From Lycocorax pyrrhopterus obiensis (Eukaryota; Chordata; Aves; Passeriformes; Paradisaeidae), in assembly GCA_014706295.1 (NCBI GenBank), contig JACSVZ010000006.1:26532629-26596628 (forward strand): a stretch of DNA of 64,000 bases, read 5' to 3'. A program made the position numbers and the translations under genes. Shown in pieces: positions 1-12,900 of this stretch. Below the pieces are notes generated by a model. The model ran no database searches, was not told the DNA's origin, and saw nothing but the letters and a program-made list of their open reading frames with translations. Each line of letters begins with the position of its first letter. Position 1 is the first letter of the stretch.

Positions 1-2552
1 ATAACTAGTCTTCCACAAGAGAAAAATCAAAAGAGAAGTAATGTTGCATCAGGCTTAAAAGTGATGTTTTTATTACTAAAAAAACCCAACCCAAACAAAC
101 AAACCCCAAATATTTCAGTTTAGAAGAAAATTTCTCCTCCATCTTTTCCACATCTATAACCACTGTCTGGGATGTATGAAGTGAATTCCCTGTGTGTCAA
201 ATACAAAAAAGTCCTTGAGAGGTCTTTTTCCTTTCTAAACTCCCCATCACCATAATCCTCTGGAGACTTTTTGCTATACTCTCTGCCACATAGCTCCTTT
301 TCCCCTTTTTTGTACTAATATTCAGATGCTCTTTCAGGAAGCATTATGAAGAGAACAAGACATTCTTCTTGTCAAGCTGCTTTAATGGCTGAGCAAACTC
401 TAACCAGCAAATACTCCAATTCCTGTATGGGGCTTCATCTCTTATAGACCCTTCCCTACTCTGAACAGTCTGAAATAAAATAGGTATAGGATTTCTTTCC
501 TGAAAGTCTAAAACAGACAGAAAGATAAAATGTATTAGAGATAAAATCAGAGAAATTCTTTTTAAATACTTATTTTGCCTAAACTCAGACACACAAGAAG
601 AGAGAAACTGGGTTACAAATCTCTCCAAGTAAATCCCACTGGCTTTGCCATTATGGACTGTGGTGGTCATTCCTCTTATCTTTATACATAGGTGAGAAGT
701 ACCAACTCCACAAAACCTTCTTTCTAAACCTCTATCCCCATACTGTACAAAGAGCACCTGCTTCTCTACAGAACTGTGAGTGAACAGGACAAACAACAGC
801 TGTGTACATAATGTACAATCACCTAAATCGGATGGACAAGTATTTTTTATTTACTGAAGTAGAACACACAAATACTTTTATTAAGAAATTTAGTGGTTGA
901 AAAAGAGGTCAGATCTGACATACAGGATAGTGTGAGGATACCCAGGGCGATAGCCAGAAACAGACTGTTAGTCATTACTGGGCTGCCTCTGTCCACTGAG
1001 AATGTTGGATTTGACAGTATCAAAGGCTGCTAGAAGCTACAGTCCCAAAGATACTGCTGAAGATCACCCCATCTCTAGTGCTACATAATTCTAACACAGT
1101 GTCTGACAGCAGGGCAGAATGTCCCACCTATGGCACAAGCAACCACCATGGTAAACAAGAAATTTAAATTCAAATAAAAATTCCAAAAAAATCATGAAGA
1201 TGAATATAAGATAAATTTTACATACTCACATTTTTAAAAAAATCCTTAACAACACAACAGCTAGGACATATATGGTAAATACTGGCTGAAATTGCTACTA
1301 GCATATGCAAGAAGTACAACTCATTATGTGACTCATTTTACAGAGCCTTGTATGGTAGACCATGCATGTAGATTATTATCAGACAGGAAAAAAAGAAAAA
1401 TTAAAAAATAATTTTGATAGCACAAGATGCCAAAAGACCAAACCATACACAGTGGAAAACAATGTGATAAAACACAAAAACTGGAGGGGGAAGAGGAAAT
1501 CAGTTTGAACTCAATTGTCTCAAGTTCTGCCTAGTCTCTTGATTACGGCATGCCATCAGGAAATCCTGTCCATTAAAGTGTCAGACTATTAAAAATATAG
1601 TTTATGTACATCCTTTTCTAGAACAACTGCCAAAATAGAAAACCTCTTAAGATAAAATATTTTCATTAAAAATAATATTTTGAATTTCACAGAAATCCTT
1701 ACTCAGAAAGAAGCTAGATTTAATTACACCATACTTCCAAATGACTAATTCATTTAACATGCTTTGTTTCACTGTCAGGGAGCTGCTCTCATGTAAGATC
1801 AGCTTCAAAGAATGTAAAGGATAAGTCTCATCTGTCCATAATCTAAACATAATCCATCACATTTGGAACCAGGATAATGGTAGGAATGTAAAAGTTCAGG
1901 GTTATAAGTTAAATTCCCAACAGTAATTTTCAGAAATGTTCTTACTGTCCTGACGTTTTATATAACTGTAGCCTCCACTTAACTTTTACGGTGCACACAT
2001 AATAAAGCAAGTTAGACTTTAACACATGAATTTCTGCTCAAAAACAGTTCTGTAATAAAGTTGCAAACTTCTCAGAGAAACAGTATCACCCCAAGCACAC
2101 ATCCGGTACCCACAGTCTCCTTTCCCAGCAGACCTTGTGAAAACTTAACATGCCCTTACTGTCAAACTACTTTGCACAGCACAAACAAAGAATGTAGGTC
2201 TCTATCCTGGTATCTCAGCTTCCTTCAAAGCACTGAACTTTAACAAATGAGCATATATAACTATCAAGATTCACTCATTTACAAATTTTGTATTCCCAAA
2301 AGAATAACCATGTAAGAATAAAAAAATCCCTAAACTTGTTTCTTTACTTCCTATCCTCATCAGCATTAGGCTTCTACAGCATTGCAAGTCATACTTTCAG
2401 TAACGATGCAAACACAGAAGCAATTCTATTCCAGTATGATTAACTTGCCAAAAAAAAAAAATTAATTACAATTTTAATTTTAAAGGGCAGTATCTGACGC
2501 TTATTTTTTATTTAACTTTATTACTGCAACAGGAACAAAGATGTCAACTTAC
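1..2552. other. AT-rich non-coding stretch, presumed intron of gene A
   Basis: I see no convincing exon, RNA gene or mobile element here. Open frames are short and lack paired splice sites. If gene A runs leftward from its first exon at 16,946, this is intron or distal gene body. Only simple poly-A/T runs stand out. Confidence 0.4.
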
Positions 2553-2620
2553 CACTGAATATTGAGAGCAAAGACAGAATTGCATAACATTGGCTTGTTC
2601 TGTTAGTTCTTCTGATCCAC
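2553..2620 (-). CDS. candidate internal exon of gene A
   Basis: On the minus strand a strong 5' splice site (AGTG|GTAAGTTG) closes a 68-base segment that begins after TTTCCAAAGTGCAG. Read with two leading bases it is open throughout and gives GSEELTEQANVMQFCLCSQY and a little more, a composition that looks like protein. It would start in phase 1 and end in phase 0. The first exon of gene A also ends in phase 1, so the two could join directly or through other exons. The polypyrimidine tract is only moderate. I do not recognise the peptide. It could equally be a chance splice-like pair; RNA evidence would decide. Confidence 0.25.
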
Positions 2621-4052
2621 CTGCACTTTGGAAAATGTAAATCAAGCCCCCACTAAGTCTGAGCTGGTGGTATTCCCTGCTTTTCATGGGGGCCTATAAG
2701 CTCAGGGTCATCACCACACCAGTCAGTTATCATGCTTTTAGATGGTAGTGTGCATTCATGCAACGGCTGAGAGGCCATAACTCATTAGTGTTATTTTTCC
2801 TTCAGTTCTGTCTTCTGGAGTTTCTTATTATTTAGAAGAAGTTTCCAATGGGGATGCAGATTCCTACTGAGCAAATTTAAGCTTGCTGAGGGTAGACTGG
2901 TTTCTCATCATTCCCTCTCCTGGCTGATGGACTCCCATTTGAGAGCCACAGACTGATGGTCAACTTTTCAAGCAACAGGTAAGGGCGCACTGCTAAATTT
3001 GCATGCACTCATGATGCTTCTGATTGGCATGGAAAGTGTACCCTGCTCAGCCCATGGGGTGAGGAAGCAAGGCAGAGAACAGAACATTCACTGCTAAGAG
3101 AGAAACTCATTTTTGCCATCAAATTGAAGGCTGCACCAGGCTGGAAACACACTGATGCTCTGAATCCTGTGTTAAGCATGAGCTAACAAAGGCAATAAAA
3201 TTATATCAATGCTTGGCTAAATTATATTAAACTAAAAAGCAGAAGGGAGGCAAAGGCAGCAGTGGAAACATGTACTAGTCAGGCCTGGAGAGTGAAAGAG
3301 TAGGAAGAGAAGGAAAGAGAATTGTATTTGCTAGTGTTTATTCCAGATTTCCTTACAGACTGTTCTGTAAGTTAAGGAAGCACACACTTCCACAGCAACA
3401 ATGATACTGAACCTACTCTGAATAAAGAATTCATTGCCATGGTATGCTTACTACACAAAGAGAAAGAAAAACGCAAACTAAATCTAAAGTTTTAAGAAGT
3501 AATACCTAAAACAAAGGCAAGGATGTAGAAGCAAAGGAATACACGTAAATACAGGCTGCAGAGACAACTTCATTCTAACACTTGTCACTGCAAACATATC
3601 ATCTGTGATGATGTTTTATTTCCTTTCAATATATTAAAAGGTATGTATACACCCCCCACAAAAAATGCATCCTGTAACAAGGCCAAAGTGACCACAGGCA
3701 TGCCTTTGTTAACCAGCAAACAGAAACTTAAATACCTTATCTCATCTTTCCTAATCCACAGTTCTCTGGAACAACAAAACTTCATATCCTCAGTTTGCAG
3801 ACTTAAGGATATAAAAAACTCTATTGGTGCACTGTACTTGAAGAAAAAACAATGTCAAAATGCTCAACAAATTTATGCTTGATATTATTTGCAAAAAGAT
3901 TGTGTCAGAAGCCAGCAGTTTTTGCAAAGAGTTCTCTTGCAGACCACAACCCAAGGTAGTTTGTTTAACCTTCTCTCCCTTCGCTGCCTGCTTATTCTTT
4001 TCTTTTGAGAAGAGGGCAATTCCAGCTCCCAGTTCAAAGAGGAAAATACTTT

Positions 4053-4098
4053 TCCTCATTATCCTCATTATGCTCATTATCCTCAATTATCCTCATTA
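4053..4098. repeat. degenerate tandem repeat of CCTCATTAT
   Basis: The 9-base unit CCTCATTAT is repeated about five times with small changes (CCTCATTAT, CCTCATTAT, GCTCATTAT, CCTCAATTAT, CCTCATTAAT). It is a short minisatellite-like array in presumed intron sequence. No function is evident. Confidence 0.85.
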
Positions 4099-4296
4099 AT
4101 GTCAAATTGATACCTTTCCTGAGTAAATGCAAAAAAGTACAGAACGCTGGCAGTTTTGCTCTAAGAAACGATTTCGGAAAAGGACTCTGGAACATCAGTT
4201 AGAAAGTAACCAAGAACTTCAAATCATGTACCATTAAGAAACAAACAAACAAAAAAACCCCAAACCAATACATTAGCCCAGACTGGGTCGACTTAC

Positions 4297-4327
4297 AGAG
4301 CACTTTCACGTCTTTGTAAATAATCGT
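4297..4327 (-). CDS. weak candidate exon of gene A
   Basis: A 31-base minus-strand segment lies between a fair acceptor (ATATTTCTGAGCACTTCACTAG) and a donor (GCTCT|GTAAGTCG). In phase 1 it reads DYLQRRESAL. It is very short and a second frame is also open, so it may be chance. It is recorded because its phase agrees with the end of gene A exon 1 and of the candidate at 7211-7242. Confidence 0.15.
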
Positions 4328-7210
4328 CTAGTGAAGTGCTCAGAAATATTGTAATAGTATTTCTGATACCAAGGTATGTTCTGAAAATTGAAGTGTTAGA
4401 TATATATATACAAGGATTAAAAAAAGCAAAGAAGAGAATAAATAAACAAATACAATCGAGTATTGGAATATGCTCAAGCATACACCAATCAGGGATAGAA
4501 AATGTCTCATGCATTAAATATCAATTTCAGAAAAGAACAACTGTTCTACACTCTGATTCTGTCAGTTTTGCCTAGTAATCCTCCATATGAACATATGAGC
4601 TGAAAAGGAAAATAAACTAGACTAACTCAATCTGCCACATTTAACACAAACATGTCAAGAACAGAAAAATGGAAAAAGTGAAACCAACATTTTCAAAAGC
4701 ATATTCTTAAGAGTAATTTTGCTGAGGAATCAAAAAGAAACCTTTTTTTTTTTTTCACATTCAGGTAACTACCTGAATTTAACTGTAAAAAAAAAAAATT
4801 ATCTAATCATTTCCCTGAATGAAATGTTCTGCCCTGCACTCAGGGGATCAGCTCTTCTGAAAATTCAACTCCAATAGGTTTCAGTTCCCAGTAGATGTTA
4901 CCAAAGAGTTATTAGCACATAAGAGAGACGGACTACTTTTCAACTACAGCATAAATTTCCTTGTGATGGAATACACATATCTTATAATGTTGTTGCAAGT
5001 TCTATTTTTAAATTAGGTGTAGTTAGTTGTCTGTGTTTTTTCTGTTTATCAAACGTACTCTTCTGAGCCAAGTCCTTTCATTCATCAAATTCTACAGAAA
5101 AACAGCAGTGTCAGCTGCTTAATTTATTGGTAGTCTGGGATATCTATTTTCTTGGGGAAAAAAAGTTAGATGAATACGAAAATTAAGAAATATATAGAAA
5201 ATTTAGGAATGTTCACTACAGCACTTATCTGAATTTGCTGTGCATGTGTGGGTTAGTGTGGGTATTGTTTTTTGAGGTTTCTCAGTACTTTTTAAGTCTT
5301 TAACAGCAAAAGGTAGTGCTGAGTTCACGTGAGATCCTAATTAACAATATTTTTTTTAAGAGTAAGCATGAGACACTTGTATTTCTAATCAGACCTTCTG
5401 GCTAAATTTATCTATGCTTACTGCAAATAAAAGTAAACTAAATTAGCAAGAATCCAAGTTGTGCAATTCCTTAGGGAAACATATGACAGCCTTCAGAGCT
5501 TTAAGTCCTAAGATGAAGCACAAGGGCATAGCACAAACCTGGCAAAAAAATCCCACCCAGCATGCACATAGACAGCACTCAAACTGGACTTCTGTAAGAA
5601 GACAATACTCAGTGCCATGCAGACCTGTTCTTAGCCACCATAAACACACCAAGGTTTCAGAGTTAACAGCTTCTTTGTCAGTTTCATGGGAGGAGACCAG
5701 CCACATCTGAAATAAAAATAGGTTGTCATATGCTTGTCCACGGAACTCCAAAATACATGGCTAAATCGGTCATTTAAAAGATTTGAGCTGCGTGTATTGG
5801 TATTATAAGGGAAAAGAAAAACCTTTTTTTCTCCTACCTTCCTCAACTTTCATTTTAACTTTTTATCTGATTCTAATTTATTTCCAAAAGTGGTTTGCTC
5901 TCTCCACAGTAGGAACCTTTATCTGATTTCAATATATTATTACAAGCCCTAAAAAGCATTGCAGAGAACTATAACTGAGAGGCTGAGACTGGTATGAATG
6001 GGAAGTTCTGGCTATGGAGGCACCAGGGAAGGTGGGGCTCTCAGCATGGCCTGCATGAACACCTGGCTGAGCAGGTACGGAGACCCCCCTGCACCCAGCT
6101 GCAGTTTCACAACACACCCAGATCTGGAGACAAAGAACCATGTAATGACTCACAGAAGTGGGACAGGATGGGCACACTGAACAGTGACAACTCCAAAAAA
6201 ACAGCTCCAAAATCTGTTGCCAACTGAAAAGGAGCCCAGGACATGTGGAGGATGTTACACCTGGCATTCTTGGCTCCCATACCATGACCACAGATTACAG
6301 ATGTAATAGCTTGACACAAGCATTGTGGTGCCTTTTTGCTGGACAGACATCTTGAGCACCCCCATCATAGTGCCTGGCTGCTGGGTGGACCTCTTGGATG
6401 CACACACTTTGCTTCCCCCAGTCCGTATTTTAAATAAGACCTGCTTTCCTTCTTATAAGGTCTCATATTTACATCTGCTACATTGTTTATACAAAGTTGC
6501 AACAGCATTTCCTACACAGTTTTGTGGTAAAAATTAAATAGTAGGTTTTGTATTTTTGCAGGAAGACACGGAAAATGTCCACAGTCTATCAGCCAAGTAA
6601 CCGAAATGCTGGCCTACAAAATGAAGTATTGTAAAATCTATTCGGAACTCTTCCATGCTGATGGACAGGGATAAAAACATGTTTATACATAAAACCATAT
6701 TTTAAAGAGAGCAGCCTGTAAGGAGGTGAGACAACTATGTCATAGCTACATTCAGAACTGCAGTCATTCAAATACTACCAGGTTCTGAGGCTTGAAAAGT
6801 AACTAAGCATCTAACCGTATGCCCTGACACCAACTATGGCTGGCCATTAATGACAGCAGTACTTGCATGATATTTAGAAGACTACACAGTTCACCACAAA
6901 CGTAAGAAAGAAAAATATACAGGGGAAAAAAATAAGAAACTATTAAGATTCTGCTTTAAAAATTCTCCAATGTTCATCCCTCTTTAGGAAGAGAGGGTGA
7001 AATTTCCTAGTAGAGACTATGACAAAATAAATAATGGTCTGATAATCTGTAGGGCTCCTCACTACTGCTACACGATAAAAAAAAAAAAAAATAAGGTCAC
7101 TCAAGTTTCCGACCAGAATTAGTACAGACAGGTAGTCAATGCTGCCATCTCCCAAGCTGCAATATATAAATATATTGGCAGCATTATTTTTCAAATGGAG
7201 CAATACTCAC

Positions 7211-7242
7211 TCCATTCTTGCTCAGGTATACTATTAAGAGAA
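7211..7242 (-). CDS. weak candidate exon of gene A
   Basis: A donor GAATGGA|GTGAGTATT follows an open frame reading SLNSIPEQEW on the minus strand. The same frame stays open about 30 bases further upstream (NNWAMHNIS), so the true 5' edge is uncertain. The acceptors available (ATAATATCAG or CTTAATAG) have poor pyrimidine tracts. It would end in phase 1. I do not recognise the peptide. Confidence 0.15.
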
Positions 7243-9871
7243 CTGATATTATGCATTGCCCAGTTATTCCCACTTAACCCTCAGCCTCTCTGGTCAAGGT
7301 TTTGGACCTCAAGCTCCCTCAGTACGTCATGGCTACACAGGCAAATTCTGTATGTATTCTAATAAAACATTACTTCATTAATCATTCTACAGTGATAAAA
7401 CACAGGTGAGATGAACAACTGAACAACTTCTGGGGGGAAGAGAAGCAGAGATGCAGTTTGCCCATGGTGGGACTGTGCAGCTCAGCTGACGGATAGGGCC
7501 TCAAAGCAGGGAGCGCTCCAGCCCTGACACCTGGAAGGAGACCAAATGCAAATCACAAAACGATAACAAGCTCTGGCCTCTGCCAAGCTACACTCTTGGC
7601 CAGTGACCTGGAAATGTGAGTTTCACATTTAGAGCTTATCACTCATCTTTTTCTCTCAGGATGTGGTATTTAAGTTTGTGTGGTCACATATTAACACCAC
7701 CATAGAACACCGAGATGTTTTAATCATGTTAGGATGGCACAGCCACACCTCATGGGTCTCTGTCACCTCTCTCAGTCCCCAAATAGCTAAAACGATCCAA
7801 TATTCACAATCACTTTCTGGCAATCTTAGCAATCGCAGTCTTAAAACTGCAAACAATTCTCAAGGACTTAACATCATTTTTCTCAGCACCATTAGGTAGA
7901 TGGTCTCAGCAGAAGTAAGCAAGGAGAGAAGAGATACAAAAGCTTGAGAAAAAACTACAAATGTGCAAGAATATATGTTTAAAAACCAGTATCTAAATTA
8001 AAGTTAACTCAGGACACAGTACTTCCTCACTTCAGGTTTTCAGAATAAGAAGTGCAGTGCATACTATTTTTTTTTATTTTAAAAACTTGCATTTACAGGA
8101 AGACACCAGTTTGGCACAGCAAGATTGCATTTTAGTGATGCTGAACTTCAGCTCACTACGCTTTAAGAAGTTTTCGTGGTCAGTGGTAGCATAATTCACA
8201 TAATCCTTTACCACATTTTAGATAGTGAAATCCTAGAGTTTGCTTCAAATAATATAGAACCAATGCCTGCGCTCTCCCTAAGGACCTCCCAGGCCCTGTC
8301 CTGCCATCCTCTCCCCGTTTGATTAAACACATTCTTGTTTTCCTTGTCTCCTCTGAGATGAGCACTCCAGTTTTCCAGTTAAAGTAACGTCATTAAAGAT
8401 AATGTGGCCATAAAAGATAGGCATGAACTATAAATTAAAAATAAATACATAAGTACAAACTATTCAAATAAACCTTTGAGCAGTACTACAGTGATAGATA
8501 CTAGGAAAACTTTTAACAGTGAAATCACTTTCCTTTTGGTCACCTTTTGCCATATTTGTGAAACCTGGGTTTGCCCATAATTTTCTTAAGGTAGTTCTTT
8601 CAGAATTAGCGATAAACTTTTTATTTTTCCTATGGAAGAAAAACTATAATTCAAAGTACTCTTTCAGGGGTTTTTTTATCATTATTCAAGAAGAAAAAAG
8701 TAAGAGAAAAAGACTGCAAAATCTTTCCCATTCATGCCCTTCTGCTAAGTTATTTCTAGGTTTGGGGTTCCTCCTTCCTTTTTTTCCTACCCAGTTACTT
8801 TCTGAAGAGAGAGAGGCTCAAAGATGAAAATACCCCTACAAGCAGAACAACGTATGATTCCACCTTAATATCCCTGGCTTAGTCTATCATGGATTTCTGG
8901 ACACAGTGTTCAAACAGCTATCAAAAAAACTTTGAACTTCTGAGCCAAACCTCAGTATACCTGGGTTAGCTTCCTTCTTCACTTTGCTGTCATAAAAATG
9001 AAGTGCCAGTTGCCAGCCTCCCTTTTTTTCAGGACAGGACCTCATTTGTAGCTGAGAGAACAGTAAAAATCTGGTGATATTTGGCCCAGCTGCTATGTCC
9101 TGCTGACAGCCAGCACAAAGCAAGATGTTAGAGGGAAAAAAGAGGCAGGTTTCCACTGAGATGTCAGACACATGATTTCCTAAGCCGCACATGGGCTGCA
9201 TTAAGAGCTGCTGAGTTTTCAACTGACCACTGACCCTGGCACCCTCACAAACATCACTGTTCCTAACCCGAACATCTTCAGTTCTAGTTCAGCAGCATGA
9301 ACAAAGGAAGTGAATATGGATGATGAATAAAAGAAGCAAAAGGTAGAAAATTAACAAACCCCAGGGTTTGATAGCACTGTGAATGTAACAATTCTTTCAA
9401 ATATCCATTAATTAGTTAGCACTGATTTGCAAGTGCTTAAGGCATTCATGTATCTTTCTAGACCACCATTCTTGCCTGTACCAGTTGCCTGCAAAGAAAA
9501 CTTCAAAAAATAAAGTTGAAATCACATGCCTGCTGGGCAGAAGCAGACGAGTTATTTATACCTCCCATGCTGTTCTTTCCTAAGATCTCTTTACAAAATT
9601 AATTGCTTCCAGAACTTAAACGAATTCTTGAGCAAGAAACCTATAAATACTAATGCTTTAAATTGAAATTTTTATTTTTGAAGATCGAAATGATTGGTTT
9701 CTTAAATGCTTAGCAGTTTACTTCTGAGGCTACGTACATCTGACAAAAAGTACTCTTTCTTTCCTTCGGATTTTCAAGTTCTTGATTCTTAGGAGAAGAA
9801 TGAGAAAATGCAAAGAATGAGGAAAATGTTTTATATGCCTGTTGTTTTCTACTACTACTTTGAAAGCATTA

Positions 9872-9874
<3 letters not shown>

Positions 9875-9916
<42 letters not shown>
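9875..9916. repeat. (AT)21 microsatellite
   Basis: An uninterrupted AT dinucleotide run of 42 bases. Pure AT runs of this length are usually length-polymorphic. It lies in presumed intron sequence of gene A. Confidence 0.98.
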
Positions 9917-9919
<3 letters not shown>

Positions 9920-12900
9920 TTAGTAGAATTTGTTCTGAACTGACTAAAATCTGTCCTACACAGTGCTTTTCTTGTTTTTTCTAACTATGCCTACTTAGGG
10001 CATCAAGTTTACATTCTCATGAAAATTAATTAAAGAATCATAAACCATGTAATTTTGTAACTGTATTGAAACATTTTCCACATCTAGCTTTTTGACAATC
10101 ACTGTATTTTAAGTACTTCTAGATCAGTCTGTAAGAGACTCCTGGATTTGTCTAATGAGAGTTATCAATGCAAACTCAATGATAAAAAGTTTATTTCTTT
10201 CTGTACCTGAGTTTTCCAATACTTAATCTTCTGTTATTGCAGCTTGGTGGTCTATTATACAAATCATAATTCGTTTAACTCCCCTGAAATCTCTCACAGA
10301 ATGTAGTTTCCACCAGACCTATTAATATAAACCTTTGCTTCTGACATTCACACACGCAACTGGGAACGTTAAGAGTTCAAAAACTTAATTCTTATTTACA
10401 GCAGCATGGCCCAGTTTCTTTAAGGTTCCAAGTGTTCTTTCTGATTTAGAATGGCCTTTTCCTCTTTAAGTTTAAACTGACCCTTTATTTTGCACTGTAT
10501 CTAACAGAACTTTGCACTGTCCCTTTGACTAGCATCATTACTCTTTGTATAGGAATGAGGAAGAATATTTCTGCAGAGGGGAAAACCTCTAACTACATGT
10601 ACACAGGATATAACATAGCAAACAAAAGCTGGCAATCACCTTTCTAAATAAATAAATGTCATTGTGTCAGTTATCTCTTAAATGCTATTAAACCCCTAAT
10701 ATCTAAACCTTTCCCCTTCAAATACAAAAGCACCAGAGCTAGAGTGTACAAAAAAAAAAGTCAGCAGAAATGGGGTATTTGATATGGCTTGTTGCAATTG
10801 GTTTATCTGGAGCTTTCCTGAAGTCCATGCAGAGCATGCAGTTTATTCCAGCAACAGTAGCTGACAGAGCGGTTTGCATTTGGTGCACTTTCTCCTTTCA
10901 ATAGCATTCTCTTCTGCAATTTGAATCATTACAGAACCTAGTTACAGGTTTAGCAAAAGGTCTATTACTTTCATAGAAAGAATGTCCCAAAGGGAAGCTC
11001 ATTCTAGCATATCTGTGCCTGATGAAGATAAATAATGTATATCCCAACATATAATGTACTTCCTACAACACATGCCTTTTATTAAAAAAATAATACAAAG
11101 ACCTTCACACAAAACAATACTCAAAAAAAATTTTGTTTTAAAGAACAGTTCAGTATTTTCTATCTTTACGTGCAGAGAAGTCCAAAGTAAGGCCCAAAAC
11201 ATCATATAACCGAAGCTAATTATGAATGACTGGTAAAAATCTGGATACATACACTTCCCTAATGAGCACCCACACTCCAATGCCCAATTTACACGGAAGG
11301 TGACACAGTATAGATTGCTGACATCAAACAGGTACAGCAAGCGAAAAGTATACACGTAGGTACGATGCTCAGCAATAATGGAAGCTAGACCAACCCCAAA
11401 ATACTCAACCCCCTCTCCCCTCACCTTCAGTCATATAGAAGAAAAACGAGCAAATATAAAAAGGCTTCTATGCAAAAGACAGGAGAGCAAGACTCAATGA
11501 TCCATCTGAGCTGAGACATCCATACATGCCCACCAAGAGAGGCAGTCAGCCTCTCACTGCTAGGCAGGTGATCCTGAACGCTCTTTTACATAAGCCTCAA
11601 CATCCACCCTCCTTCCCTTGAGATCATTCACTTGTGTATGCTGGGTATTCCTCAGCTTCAGGGTGGTACTTGGCTTTGACTAGTTTGGATGTTATACTTA
11701 CAGCCTTATTATCTTCCAGCCTACATCCACTTATAGACCTTGTTATTCCAAACTTACTCAGGAACAAAGAAAGAAAGGGAAAAAAACCCCCACCCCGTCT
11801 TCTCTTTACAGACCAAATTTTACTACACAGAATGTTACTAGCACCTCATTTAATGGAATATATGCCAACACACCATAGATCAGGAAATACAATGACTCAT
11901 TACATCACTCAAGAGGTACTGCACAAGAGGCCATCATCAAAGGCCACGTAAGTTCATAAACAGGGCCAAACATGGAGGTTACACACCACAGTACACTAAT
12001 ACATTGATAAAATCACATTGTATTGGGCGATTAACGACTGACAGAAACTTGCTTTTCCCATGACAACTACAAGAGTATGGAAAAGTCAACATATGTCCCT
12101 TCTAAAGGAAAAAAATTTGCTGCTCCAGCAGTACAGGGACCTGTAACTACATTTACTAACACAAAGTACACGTTGATTTTTTTTTTTCAAAACAGCAGAA
12201 TTTAGTAGCTTTTTCAAAACTTAACACATTTGGATACATTTTTCATTTAAAAAATTAACTTTTCAATATGTCAAAACAATTTTGGAAGATATAACCATAA
12301 AAAAAAATTGTTACATTCTCTAGAAAGAGCCTATCAGGTTTCAGCATACAAGGCAACCCTACTAACTGACATGATCCTTTGAAGTCAAGGTTACAATAAA
12401 GAAAAAGTTTCCTACAAAAAAGACTGAGCATATTATTGTTCGGGATGCTGAACACTAGAGAAATAAAGTTAACACCCTACTTAATATTGTACTTACTTAA
12501 TAACTATTATTGTTTTAGAGGCACCAAAAATAGTATCTCATGAAAATAGGATTTCTCTAAATTGTGAAGTAATACTGATTTTTCCACTGGAATATAAAAG
12601 CTGTATGAAAATTCTGTAGAGCACCACAGTGCCACTAATAACTCTTAGCCTAAAGGACAGTCTGGAGGAGAAGCATGTAACGTCTCAGACCAATTCTTTC
12701 CTCAGGTTTTATTTTTCTTTGCAGTTTAACAGTTAATGGGAAAACAAGTTGAAATTTATCATACAATAATGATTCCTAATATGTTAAAAACTTGTGCTTT
12801 TATCACTCTTTAAAAGTATAATCCACTAGCAAATTGCCACAGAAGCAGCAAATCTGTGGTTTTGCTAAAAAAGCCATGCACACCTCCACATATACTCCAC

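Larger units (their letters stand above)
2621..9874. other. non-coding stretch, presumed intron of gene A
   Basis: Mostly unique AT-rich sequence. It contains a 9-base tandem repeat at 4053-4098 and two weak exon-like segments listed separately (4297-4327 and 7211-7242). I recognise no CR1 tail, LTR or RNA gene. Confidence 0.4.

Noticed and set aside
5443..5715. Acceptor-like site (CCTATTTTTATTTCAG) followed by an 88-codon minus-strand frame starting MWLVSSHETDK
   Set aside because: No consensus donor within the frame, no poly(A) signal support and unconvincing composition in the second half. Possibly a cryptic acceptor.
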